A program made the position numbers and the translations under genes. The notes beneath the pieces were generated by a model, which had not been told where the DNA came from, ran no database searches, and was given only the letters and a program-made list of their open reading frames with translations. Positions 1-8,274 of a stretch of 64,000 nucleotides of DNA are shown here, in pieces. The stretch's first letter is position 1. Every line of letters begins with the position of its first letter. Source of the stretch: Planctomycetota bacterium (GTDB taxonomy: Bacteria > Planctomycetota > UBA1135 > UBA2386); assembly GCA_016794425.1 (NCBI GenBank), contig JAEUHR010000056.1, positions 27,526 through 91,525 of the forward strand, written 5' to 3'.

Positions 1-692
1 TCGGTCAGGAACTCGGCGACCTCGTAGCGGCTCTCGAGCGTCGGGTGCTGGCCGGCGCGCGGCAGGAAGCGCCTGCCGACCGCGACGAACCACAGTGCGC
101 AGGCGGCGAACACCAGCAGCGCGACCGGCGTGAACGCGAAGAAACCGAGCCCCGAGCCGGTGCGTTCGCGCAGGTAGTCGGACAGGATCAGATTGCTGCG
201 CGTGCCGATCAGCGTCCACTGGCCGCCGAGCAGCGAGCCGAACGCGAGCAGGATCAGCACGCGCGACGGCGAGTAGCCGCGTTCACGGCAGATCGCCATC
301 ACCGGCGGCATCCAGACCAGCACGGTCGTGGTGTCGTTGACGACCGCGCTGAACGTCGTCACGAGGCCCAGCACCGTCAGCTGGAAGCGCAGCTCGCTGC
401 TCGCGCCGGCCGCCAGCAGCCGGCCGCCGAGCAGCTGCGCGGCGCCGGTGCGCACCATCGCCGCCGACAGCACGAACCTCGCCGCGACCATCACCAGCGC
501 CGGACTGCCGAAGCCGTGGAACGCCTGCTTCGCGGTCAGGATCGGCGCCAGGCCATCGGCGGTGGGGCGCCACGGCACCAGCAGCGACAGCATCACCAGC
601 AGCGCCGTGACGTCGGGCCGCAGTCGCTGCAGCCAGAACGACACCAGCGCAGCCGCCAGCACGCAGCACAGGTAGATCGACTCGGCGGTCAT
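1..692 (-). CDS. SLC13/DASS-type anion permease, N-terminal part (truncated by window edge)
   Basis: The reading frame starts at the ATG at 690-692 and runs off the left edge after 230 visible codons. It shows alternating hydrophobic segments near residues 5-20, 28-41, 62-80, 103-132 and 183-207. The stretch GGQWTLIGTRSNL (156-168) resembles the second half of the SLC13/CitM/ArsB substrate and sodium signature. The first-half signature reads NDTTT (119-123), where family members usually have NNTA-like residues. The last visible residues (LESRYEVAEFLT) resemble the join to the cytoplasmic TrkA-C (RCK_C) domains of bacterial SLC13 proteins; those domains would lie outside the window. Likely role: inner-membrane uptake of an anion such as sulfate or a dicarboxylate. 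The substrate cannot be read from the sequence. Confidence 0.82.
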   Translation of the reverse strand, partial: MTAESIYLCCVLAAALVSFWLQRLRPDVTALLVMLSLLVPWRPTADGLAPILTAKQAFHGFGSPALVMVAARFVLSAAMVRTGAAQLLGGRLLAAGASSELRFQLTVLGLVTTFSAVVNDTTTVLVWMPPVMAICRERGYSPSRVLILLAFGSLLGGQWTLIGTRSNLILSDYLRERTGSGLGFFAFTPVALLVFAACALWFVAVGRRFLPRAGQHPTLESRYEVAEFLT

Positions 693-762
693 CGGGCGCG
701 CCACAGCCTAGGCGGCGGCGCGCGGCCGGCGCACTACTTCCCGGCGCCGGCCGGGCGGTCGT

Positions 763-2256
763 TCACGGCAGCAGCCACAGCCGTCCGGCCGGGCCCGCGG
801 CCAGCGGCGTGCCATCGGTCGGTGCGGCGACGTCGGCCGGCGCGAACAGCACCAAGCGTCCGCCGCGGGCGGTCGCGCGCGCGGCGAACGTCGCCGTCAG
901 CGCCGCCGGCGCCAGGTCGCCGGTCACGTTCGCGCCGTGGCGCTGCGCGCAGTAGAGGAACACCGGGTTGTCATCGGCGGTCGGCCGCGCATAGAGCACG
1001 TAGTCGGCGGGCGCGGTGTGCTGCTGCACGAACGCGCCGGCGGCGCGGATCGTCGCGGTCGACGCTGCGCCGAGCCGCGCGAGGTAGCGTTCGGACGACC
1101 AGGTCGCCGCGGCCGCGAGCGCGAGCAGCACCGCGGCGGCGGTGCGGCGCCGCGCACGCAGCCGGTCGGCCAGCGCCGCCGTGGCGGCGCCGCCGCACAG
1201 CGCCAGCGGCACGAGGCACGGCAGCTGGTAGTAGCCGTGCACGACGTTGACGTGCAGGAACAACAGGCTCGCGCCGACGGCGGCGAGGCTCCAGACGGTG
1301 ACGAACGTGCGGCCCGCGTCGGGCCGTGCGAGCCGCGCGACCAGCACCACCAGCGCGGTGATCGTGACCGGCACCGACAGCACCTGCTTGGCGATCCGCG
1401 CCAGCACTTCGGCGTGCGGGCCGATCGCGAACCGTTCGGCGGCGCTGCCGAAGTACCAGGCCAGTTCGGTGGCGCGGTCCGGCCAGCCGCGCGCGTCGGC
1501 GTTCGCGTGCGCGCCGATGCCGACGAACAGCAGCTGCGCCGCTGCCAGCACGGCGACGAATGCCAGCGTCGGGCCGCGGCGCAGCCCGGCGACCCCGTGC
1601 CGGCGCACGATCGCGGCCAGGATCGCGACCGCGACCGGCAGGTAGGTCGGACTCTTCGCCAGCGTCGCGACGAACGCGGTGCCGAGCCAGACCGCGGTGG
1701 CGACGCGGCGCCGCGCCGGCCGCGCGTCGGGCCCGGTGTCGAGCCAGGCGGCCAGCGACACCGTGCCGAGTGTGACCACGAACGGGTCGAGGCTCGGCGC
1801 CGCGAACCAGAACCGCCCGAGCGGTGCCAGCGCCAGCAGCAGCAGCGCCGCGGTGGTCGCCAGCGCGCCGAGCGCCAGCCGTTCGCCGAGGCGCCAGGTG
1901 GCCAGCAGCAGCACACCCAGCGCCGCGACGTTGGTGGCCTCGGCGACCAGCGGCGCGGCGAGTCCGGTCGCGCGCGCCAGCACCGCGCAGAGGCCCTGGT
2001 AGACCGGGAAGTCGTAGAAGTGCAGGAACAGGTCGTCGTTCCAGGTTCCCGGCGCGACGGCGAGGCCGTGCGCCAGCATGCCGTCGACGTTGGCCAGCAC
2101 GTGCGCCTGGCGGAAGAAGTGGTCGCCGTCGACGAGTCCGTCGACGCGCCAGGCGCGATCGACCAGCGCGCCGATCAGGATCGCGAGGCGGAGCGGCAGG
2201 TGCGGCGAGGGCGGGGCGATGCGCAGGTGATACCGCGGCGCGCGGCGCGCTGCCAC
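763..2256 (-). CDS. Multi-pass membrane protein, GT39/ArnT-like glycosyltransferase
   Basis: The 497-residue protein begins at a GTG and has about ten hydrophobic segments. An acidic-aromatic motif, DGDHFFRQ (43-50), lies just after the first membrane segment. GT39 and ArnT/PMT-type enzymes carry an Asp in the first periplasmic loop, often followed by FRQ, and use it with polyprenyl-phosphate sugars. The C-terminal ~130 residues form a small soluble domain. By family analogy it would transfer a sugar from a lipid carrier on the outer face of the inner membrane; donor and acceptor are unknown. It is divergent from the HEAT/VWA gene, with 89 bp between the starts. No upstream ATG is present in this frame. 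Confidence 0.7.
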   Translation of the reverse strand: MAARRAPRYHLRIAPPSPHLPLRLAILIGALVDRAWRVDGLVDGDHFFRQAHVLANVDGMLAHGLAVAPGTWNDDLFLHFYDFPVYQGLCAVLARATGLAAPLVAEATNVAALGVLLLATWRLGERLALGALATTAALLLLALAPLGRFWFAAPSLDPFVVTLGTVSLAAWLDTGPDARPARRRVATAVWLGTAFVATLAKSPTYLPVAVAILAAIVRRHGVAGLRRGPTLAFVAVLAAAQLLFVGIGAHANADARGWPDRATELAWYFGSAAERFAIGPHAEVLARIAKQVLSVPVTITALVVLVARLARPDAGRTFVTVWSLAAVGASLLFLHVNVVHGYYQLPCLVPLALCGGAATAALADRLRARRRTAAAVLLALAAAATWSSERYLARLGAASTATIRAAGAFVQQHTAPADYVLYARPTADDNPVFLYCAQRHGANVTGDLAPAALTATFAARATARGGRLVLFAPADVAAPTDGTPLAAGPAGRLWLLP

Positions 2257-2345
2257 GCGGGCCGTGCCAGGGCAGCACCGCCCGGGTCAGGAGCCCGTGG
2301 GGGCGCGACTTGACCGCGCCGGCGGTGCGATCGACGATCGGCGCG

Positions 2346-4481
2346 ATGTCCGCGCGCCGTTGCCGAACCGTCCTCGCCGTGCTCCTCGCCATCGGCCCGG
2401 TCTGCGCGCAGGACGGCGTCACGGCCTGGGTCAACGAGCTGTTGCGCAACAAGGACGACGCGCCGCTCGAGCTGGTGCAGAAGATCGCCGCCGCGCGCAC
2501 GCGCGAAGCCGCGCTCGGCCTCGTCGAGGCGTTCGACCAGGTCGGCAGCCTGCTGATGCGGCGCGAGATCCTGCGCGGCTTCGCGCAGTTCACAGGTGTG
2601 GCCGACGCCGAGCAGCCGGCGCTCGACAAGGTCGCCGCGATCGCCGGCCTGGCCGACCACGAGGAGTTGCGCGCCGAGGCGCTGGCGACGCTCGGCCGCT
2701 CGGCGACGCTCGGCCGCAGCCTGCTGCGCAAACTGGTCGACAGCCAGGCGCCCGACGCGGTGCGCGAACCGGCGCTGGCCGAACACGTGAAGCTGGCCTC
2801 GGCCGACGACGCCGACTGGTACCGGTTCCTGTGGAACCTGAAGCAGGAGCAGCGCAAGGACCCGAAGGGCGAGATCGCGGCGCCGGAGCTGCCGGCGATT
2901 CGCCTGCTCGCGTTCCAGGGCGTGCGGCCCTGGCTCGACGAGGACGAACTGGTCGAGGCGCTGAAACGCGAGCAGAACCCGAAGATCCGGCGCGCGGCGC
3001 TGACCTTCATGGCGCAGCAGTCGATGCCGAAGACCGCGGAGATGGCCGAGTGGGTGCTGGACCGCGTCGACTTTCCCGGCGCCGACCGCGCCGAGGCGGC
3101 GCAGATCTACGCCGACCGGGTCGGGCCGAAGGCGGTCAACAAGTTCCTCGACCTGATGAAGAAGCGCGACGTCACGCCGGAGGACCTGCGCGAACGCATG
3201 GCCGCGCTGATCGTCGCGATGCGCGACGACGCGACCGACAAGCGGCTGGTCAAGATGCTCGGCAAGGGCAAGCCGCACGAGAAGGTGTTCGTGCTGCGCG
3301 CGACCGAGCGCATCGACGACCCGAAGGCGCTGGCCGCGATCCGCAAGCAGCTCGGCGACGAAGCGCTCGAGGTGCGGCGCGCGGCCGCCGAGGCGCTGGG
3401 CAAGCGCCGCGACCGCGACGCGATCGCGCCGCTGCGCGAGCTGCTGCAGAAGAGCAAGGACCCCGACGATCTGCGGCTCGCGCTCGAGGCGATCACCGCG
3501 ATCGAAGGCACCAGCAGCGCCTGGCTCAAGGAGCTGGCCGGCTTCGCCGCGCACGCCGACCGCGAGGTGCGCAACGCCGCGATCTCGGTGATCGGCCGCG
3601 CGCGCGACAAGCGTCAGCTCGACGTCGTGCTGGGCGCGCTGGCCCACGACGACTGGTCGACGCGCTTCGCGGCGATCGAGGCGCTGCTGGCGCTGCGGCA
3701 GAAGCAGGGTGTCGCCGCGCTGGTCGAGCGCATCGGCAAGGAGCACGGCCGCATGCGGCGCCGCATCGCCGAGGTGCTGTGGCAGCTGACCGCGCAGCCG
3801 TTCGAGGAGGATCCGGCGGCCTGGCAGGGCTGGTGGCAGGCGGCCGGCGCCACGTTCGAGGTCGTCGGCGAGAAGGAGCTCGACAAGGCCGAACGCGAGC
3901 GTGAGCGCAAGCGTCTGGCCGCGCGCACGACCGCGACCGCGAAGTTCTTCGGCATCAAGGTCGAGTCGCAGCGCGTGATCTTCGTGCTCGACGTGTCCGG
4001 CTCGATGCTCGAGTCGATGTACGGCCGCTACGTCGGCAAGCGCGGCGCCGCGCGCATCGACGTCGCCAAGCAGGAGCTGAAGCAGGCGATCGAGAACCTC
4101 GAACCCGGCACGCTGTTCAACGTGCTGGCGTTCGCCAGCAGCGTCGAGCCATGGCGCAAGGAAGGCGTCGCGGTGTTCGACCCGACCACCAAGGCCGCCG
4201 CGCTCGAGTGGGTCGAACGGCTCGGTGCCAACGGCGCGACGAACCTCTACGACACGGTCAAGATGGCGTTCGGCGACCCCGACGTCGACACGATCTTCAT
4301 CATGTCGGACGGCGAACCGACCAACGGCGAGGTGATCGATCCGCACCGGATCCGCACCGACGTCGCGTTCTGGAACCAGCACCGCAAGATCAAGATCCAC
4401 ACGATCGCGATCGGCGGCAACCTCGAGGTGCTCGAGTGGCTGGCCAAGGACTCCGGCGGCACCTACGTGCAGATGCGCTGA
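2346..4481 (+). CDS. Secreted HEAT-repeat protein with C-terminal VWA domain
   Basis: The 711-residue protein starts at the ATG at 2346, which begins a Sec signal peptide (hydrophobic 8-19, cleavage near CAQ-D). An alpha-helical middle section, about residues 60-480, reads as HEAT-like repeats; one clear unit has the pattern DPKALAAIRKQLGD followed by EVRRAAAEALG. A von Willebrand A domain fills 542-711 with an intact MIDAS: DVSGS (549-553), Thr 632 in NGATNLYD and Asp 655 in MSDGEP. VWA domains bind protein partners through a divalent metal. The export signal places the protein in the periplasm or at the surface. The next gene also encodes an exported protein, so the two may work together; this is inferred from position only. 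No enzymatic motif was seen. Confidence 0.85.
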   Translation: MSARRCRTVLAVLLAIGPVCAQDGVTAWVNELLRNKDDAPLELVQKIAAARTREAALGLVEAFDQVGSLLMRREILRGFAQFTGVADAEQPALDKVAAIAGLADHEELRAEALATLGRSATLGRSLLRKLVDSQAPDAVREPALAEHVKLASADDADWYRFLWNLKQEQRKDPKGEIAAPELPAIRLLAFQGVRPWLDEDELVEALKREQNPKIRRAALTFMAQQSMPKTAEMAEWVLDRVDFPGADRAEAAQIYADRVGPKAVNKFLDLMKKRDVTPEDLRERMAALIVAMRDDATDKRLVKMLGKGKPHEKVFVLRATERIDDPKALAAIRKQLGDEALEVRRAAAEALGKRRDRDAIAPLRELLQKSKDPDDLRLALEAITAIEGTSSAWLKELAGFAAHADREVRNAAISVIGRARDKRQLDVVLGALAHDDWSTRFAAIEALLALRQKQGVAALVERIGKEHGRMRRRIAEVLWQLTAQPFEEDPAAWQGWWQAAGATFEVVGEKELDKAERERERKRLAARTTATAKFFGIKVESQRVIFVLDVSGSMLESMYGRYVGKRGAARIDVAKQELKQAIENLEPGTLFNVLAFASSVEPWRKEGVAVFDPTTKAAALEWVERLGANGATNLYDTVKMAFGDPDVDTIFIMSDGEPTNGEVIDPHRIRTDVAFWNQHRKIKIHTIAIGGNLEVLEWLAKDSGGTYVQMR

Positions 4482-4498
4482 CCGGCCGCCGCGGCCGG
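4482..4498 (+). terminator. GC-rich hairpin directly after a stop codon
   Basis: A 7-bp perfect stem (CCGGCCG / CGGCCGG) with a 3-base loop starts one base after the TGA of the HEAT/VWA gene. No T-run follows, so it is not a classical intrinsic terminator. It may pause polymerase or protect the mRNA 3' end. Confidence 0.3.
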
Positions 4499-4613
4499 CC
4501 GCGACCCGGTGCGGGGGCGCGCCACCGCGGCGCAGTTCCCGTGCGATCCCGGTGCATGCCGGCGCCGGGTCCGTAGACTCTCCGGCCCGTACCGAACCCC
4601 GTATCGGCACCCG

Positions 4614-7139
4614 ATGACCCAGACCCCGCGCTTCCTGCATCCGACCCTGTTGCTCGTGCTGATCCTGCTGCTGCGGCCCGCGACCGCGCAGGACTTCGCC
4701 AAGGAGGAGGCCGACCTGACGCGCCAGTGCATCAGTGCGCTCGGCACGTTCGCGACGGTCGCCAAGTCCAGCAAGGTCGGCCAGCGCGCCAAGCAGGCGT
4801 TCGACCTGATCCTGCAGTACGACCCGAACCACGCGTCGTCGCGCGGCGAGCTCGGCTACAAGAAGGAGAAGGACGTCTGGGTCCAGCTGCCGGAGGAGAA
4901 GCGCAAGAAGTGGGTCGACAAGGCGACCTACGAGAACCGCTTCAAGGTCATGGACCAGTGGGCCAAGACGTCGACGAAGCTCAGCGAGCTGCATCGCAAG
5001 CTCGGCCTGAAGATGAAGGAGGCGGGCGCCGAGCGCGCGACCTACCACCTGAACAAGGCGATCTACTACAACCCGATGGACCGCGAGGCCAACCTCGCGC
5101 TGGGCCTGACCGAGGGGCCGGGTTTCTTCGGCACGCCGGACCAGATCACGATGGCGCGGCGGATGAAGGAGATCGAGCTGAAGGCGGTCGAGATCGCGCG
5201 CAAGCAGTACCAGATCACGGCGCTGCCGCAGGAGCAGATGCCGCAGGAACTGGTCGCGCTGCGCGATTCGGTGCCGGACTGGATGCGCAAGCCGAACTTC
5301 GACATCCACGGCGCGAAGTCCGAGAACTTCGTGGTCTGGTCGCGCGGCACGCAGGAGAACGCCGACGTCTCGGTCGCCTGGGCCGAGCGTGGGCTCGAGT
5401 TCGGCCTGTGGCTGCTCGGTGAGGAGAACGCCAAGCGCCTGCGCTTCAAGGAGCGCGCGACGCTCTATGCGTGGTACGGCTTCCTGTTCACGCAGCGCGA
5501 GCGCGAGGAGTTCCTGAAGGCGAACCCCGGCCTGCTGCAGGGCCGCAGCGTCGAAGAGGGCATGCAGTTCGCGAACACCGAGTGGCGCGCCAAGGAAGGC
5601 GCCGCGGTGGTCAAGATCGGCGCGTCGCCGCGCCACATCCAGGACAGCCTGATCGCCTACGTGGTGTTCCACGGGCTGCTGTCCGGCCGCAACGACGGCG
5701 TCGGCCAGGGCATCGTGCACGCGATCACCTGGTACATGAAGGCCACGTCGATCTCGCGCTGGGGCGCGCTGCCCGAGGGCACGGTCGGCGACGACGGGCT
5801 CGAACTGCCCGAGGGCACCAACTGGTGGATGCGCACGGTGCGCGACCAGGCGGTGTCGAACCAGGACTGGGCGCTGGCGCAGGTGCCGCGCGAGAAGCTG
5901 TCGAACTTCCGCAACGACTGCCGGCTGAAGGGCTGGAGCGTGATGACCTGGATGATGGCGGCCTACCCGGACAAGTGGCTCGACTTCTACCTGGCGCTGC
6001 CGGACGTCGAGAAGAAGGTGCCGACGCTCGAGGACGTCGAGGCGATCGTCGTCGAGAAGCTCGGCAAGCCGTCCGAGGTCATCGACGCCGAATGGCGCGA
6101 ATGGGCGCGTGGCGACTCCGGCGTCGCCTACGGCACCGGCTATGGCCCGCCGCTGCTGCCCGAGCGGCCGAGCAAGGAGGAGCTGGCGGCGCTGGACCAG
6201 ATCAACCTGGTGCGCACGCAGCTGATCGGCTTCACGTGGGAGAAGGGCGGCAACATGACCGACGGCAAGTTCGTGCCGCTCGGTGAGTGCGAGATGGACG
6301 CCGAGACGTCGCTGGGCTGCGAGCTGCACGCCAAGTACGTGATGGCGCACCAGGAACTCGCCGAGAAGCCCGGCCCCGAGATCCACGAGGAGGATCCGGC
6401 GCACCCCGAGTTCACGCGCCGCGGCCAGCAGGCCGGCCAGGGCAACATCATCACCGCCAACGGTCCGCGCGGCGCCGAGTTCGCGCGCGACTCCGTCGAC
6501 GGCTGGATCGGCACGCCGTACCACCGCTTCCCGATGCTCGAGCACAACATCAAGCGGCTCGGCTACTGCTACCTCAGCGAGGCCGACTTCTCGGTCGGCG
6601 TGCTCGACATGGGCTCGCTGGAGGAGCCGTACGACCCTGGCGCCGCGCCGCGCCTGGTCACGTGGCCGCCGCACAACATGGTCGGCGTGCCGACGCACTT
6701 CCCGTCGCGCGAGAGCCCGAACCCGCTCGAGGACCAGCCCGAGGACCAGCAGGACGTCACCAAGTGCGGCTACACGGTCAGCCTGCAGCTGCAGCAGGAA
6801 GTGTCGATCCTGCTCGCCGACTCGTCGATCGAGCTGTGGGAGGCGCGCAAGGGCGGCAAGCAGCCGGCCAAGAACTTCTGCGCCAAGGACGGCGAGGACT
6901 ACCGCGCCTGGGTCGAGCGCGGCAAGCAGGAGGTGCCGTGCTGGGTGCACACGCCGAAGGTGCCGCTGAACAAGAAGCGCGATCTGCGCGACGTCCTGTT
7001 CGTGGTTCCGAAGGAGGCGCTCGAGGCCAACAAGCACTACCAGGTGCGCGTGCTGCTGCAGATCGGCGGCGCTGACCCGCTGGTGTTCTTCTGGGAGTTC
7101 ACGACCGGCAGCCAGGCGCGCGGCCTGAAGCTGAAGTAG
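4614..7139 (+). CDS. Secreted CAP-domain (SCP/PR1-like) protein
   Basis: The ATG at 4614 opens a clear signal peptide (hydrophobic 9-20, cleavage near ATAQ-D), giving an 841-residue product. Residues 25-520 are a charged, mostly helical region with an early TPR-like stretch (DLILQYDPNHASSRGELG) and no recognised catalytic domain. Residues ~520-680 look like a CAP/SCP domain: ALDQINLVRTQ, then ELHAKYVMAH, GQGNII, and SVDGWIGTPYHR. These match the family order N-L-x-R, HA-Y, G-NI, W-SPxHR. The usual GENI glutamate is Gln here. Family roles include binding or modifying extracellular ligands, but most bacterial members are uncharacterised. A TAGACT hexamer at 4574-4579 is a possible -10 box, 35 bases upstream of the ATG. 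Confidence 0.75.
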   Translation: MTQTPRFLHPTLLLVLILLLRPATAQDFAKEEADLTRQCISALGTFATVAKSSKVGQRAKQAFDLILQYDPNHASSRGELGYKKEKDVWVQLPEEKRKKWVDKATYENRFKVMDQWAKTSTKLSELHRKLGLKMKEAGAERATYHLNKAIYYNPMDREANLALGLTEGPGFFGTPDQITMARRMKEIELKAVEIARKQYQITALPQEQMPQELVALRDSVPDWMRKPNFDIHGAKSENFVVWSRGTQENADVSVAWAERGLEFGLWLLGEENAKRLRFKERATLYAWYGFLFTQREREEFLKANPGLLQGRSVEEGMQFANTEWRAKEGAAVVKIGASPRHIQDSLIAYVVFHGLLSGRNDGVGQGIVHAITWYMKATSISRWGALPEGTVGDDGLELPEGTNWWMRTVRDQAVSNQDWALAQVPREKLSNFRNDCRLKGWSVMTWMMAAYPDKWLDFYLALPDVEKKVPTLEDVEAIVVEKLGKPSEVIDAEWREWARGDSGVAYGTGYGPPLLPERPSKEELAALDQINLVRTQLIGFTWEKGGNMTDGKFVPLGECEMDAETSLGCELHAKYVMAHQELAEKPGPEIHEEDPAHPEFTRRGQQAGQGNIITANGPRGAEFARDSVDGWIGTPYHRFPMLEHNIKRLGYCYLSEADFSVGVLDMGSLEEPYDPGAAPRLVTWPPHNMVGVPTHFPSRESPNPLEDQPEDQQDVTKCGYTVSLQLQQEVSILLADSSIELWEARKGGKQPAKNFCAKDGEDYRAWVERGKQEVPCWVHTPKVPLNKKRDLRDVLFVVPKEALEANKHYQVRVLLQIGGADPLVFFWEFTTGSQARGLKLK

Positions 7140-7220
7140 CCGGCGCCGCCGGCGGCAGGCGGCCGCGGGGGCCGGTGGCGGCGATGCCATCGGCCCCGCG
7201 CGCCACGCGCCACGCCGTGC

Positions 7221-7248
7221 TTGCATCGGTGCGGACGGGCACCACAAT
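7221..7248 (+). promoter_or_regulatory. Possible sigma70-type promoter for aldolase
   Basis: TTGCAT (7221-7226), 16 bases, then CACAAT (7243-7248). It sits in an intergenic gap 40 bases before the aldolase ATG and is the only A/T-rich patch there. Match to consensus is moderate (3/6 and 4/6). Confidence 0.35.
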
Positions 7249-7287
7249 CCGGGCCCTCTTCTCCCTGTCCGCCCCCGGCAAACGACC

Positions 7288-8208
7288 ATGAGCAAGCGCG
7301 TCGACGAGATCCTGAGCTGGTACGAATCCGACAACCCCGGCGTCCTGAAGAACCTGCGCTGGATGATGGACACCGGCGCCCTGGCCGGCACCGGCAAGTT
7401 CGTGATCCTGCCGGTCGACCAGGGCTTCGAGCACGGGCCGGCGCGTTCGTTCGCGAAGAACGCCCCGGGCTACGACCCGCACTACCACTTCGAGCTCGCG
7501 ATCGAGTCGGGGTGCAACGCCTACGCGGCGCCGCTCGGGTTCCTCGAGGCCGGTGCGCGCAAGTATGCGGGCCGCATCCCGCTGATCCTGAAGCTCAACA
7601 ACAGCGACTCGCTGTACAGCTCGCCGGATCCGAAGCCGGCCGTCACCGGCTCGGTGCAGGATGCGCTGCGGCTCGGCTGCGCCGCGATCGGCTTCACGAT
7701 CTACCCGGGCAGCAACCAGCGCGACGCGATGTACATGGAGCTGCGCGAGATCGCCGAGCAGGCCAAGGCGGCCGGCCTCGCGGTCGTCGTCTGGAGCTAC
7801 CCGCGCGGCAGCGCACTCAGCAAGAAGGGCGAGACCGCGATCGACGTCTGTGCCTACGCGGCGCAGATCGCGGCGCAGCTCGGCGCCCACGTGATCAAGG
7901 TGAAGCCGCCGACCGAACACCTCGAACAGGACGCCGCGAAGAAGGTCTACGACGGCGAGAAGATCGCGATCGGTTCGCTGGCCGAGCGCACGCGCCACGT
8001 CGTGCAGGCCGCGTTCGGCGGCCGTCGCATCGTGATCTTCTCCGGTGGCGAGGCGAAGGGCACCGACGAGGTGCTGGCCGAGATCAAGGGCCTCGCCGAC
8101 GGCGGCTCGTTCGGCTCGATCATGGGCCGCAATGCGTTCCAGCGGCCGAAGGCCGACGCGCTGAAGCTGCTGAAGGCCGTGCAGGACATCTACCGCGCCG
8201 CGAAGTGA
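7288..8208 (+). CDS. fbaB: Class I fructose-bisphosphate aldolase (DhnA/FbaB type)
   Basis: The 306-residue protein matches the archaeal-type class I aldolase family along its full length. It catalyses reversible cleavage of fructose 1,6-bisphosphate to dihydroxyacetone phosphate and glyceraldehyde 3-phosphate in the cytoplasm. Visible motifs are LPVDQGFEHGP (41-51), the TIM-barrel stretch GFTIYPGS (135-142), the Schiff-base lysine region HVIKVKPP (201-208), the phosphate-binding FSGGEAKG, and the terminal strand IMGRNAFQRP. The start codon is followed immediately by a family-typical N-terminus (SKRVDEIL). It appears to have its own promoter and is followed by a strong hairpin, so it is probably monocistronic. 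Confidence 0.95.
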   Translation: MSKRVDEILSWYESDNPGVLKNLRWMMDTGALAGTGKFVILPVDQGFEHGPARSFAKNAPGYDPHYHFELAIESGCNAYAAPLGFLEAGARKYAGRIPLILKLNNSDSLYSSPDPKPAVTGSVQDALRLGCAAIGFTIYPGSNQRDAMYMELREIAEQAKAAGLAVVVWSYPRGSALSKKGETAIDVCAYAAQIAAQLGAHVIKVKPPTEHLEQDAAKKVYDGEKIAIGSLAERTRHVVQAAFGGRRIVIFSGGEAKGTDEVLAEIKGLADGGSFGSIMGRNAFQRPKADALKLLKAVQDIYRAAK

Positions 8209-8215
8209 CGGCGCG

Positions 8216-8243
8216 CCGGCCCGCCGCTGCGGCGGCAGGCCGG
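8216..8243 (+). terminator. Strong GC hairpin downstream of aldolase
   Basis: Stem CCGGCC-c-GCCGC, loop TGCG, then GCGGC-a-GGCCGG: 11 base pairs with a single C/A mismatch, starting eight bases after the aldolase stop. There is no T-run. It is probably a transcription end or RNA-stabilising structure of the kind expected in GC-rich genomes. Confidence 0.45.
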
Positions 8244-8274
8244 AAGATCGGCGCAGCAGCGGCGTCCCACCGGC

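Noticed and set aside
2175..7397. A 1740-codon minus-strand open frame and similar giant frames opposite genes (21227-24790, 27669-31223 plus, 49133-52798 plus)
   Set aside because: Their translations are Arg/Ala/Gln/His-rich with no domains, and they lie antisense to well-supported genes. Stop codons are simply rare in DNA this GC-rich.
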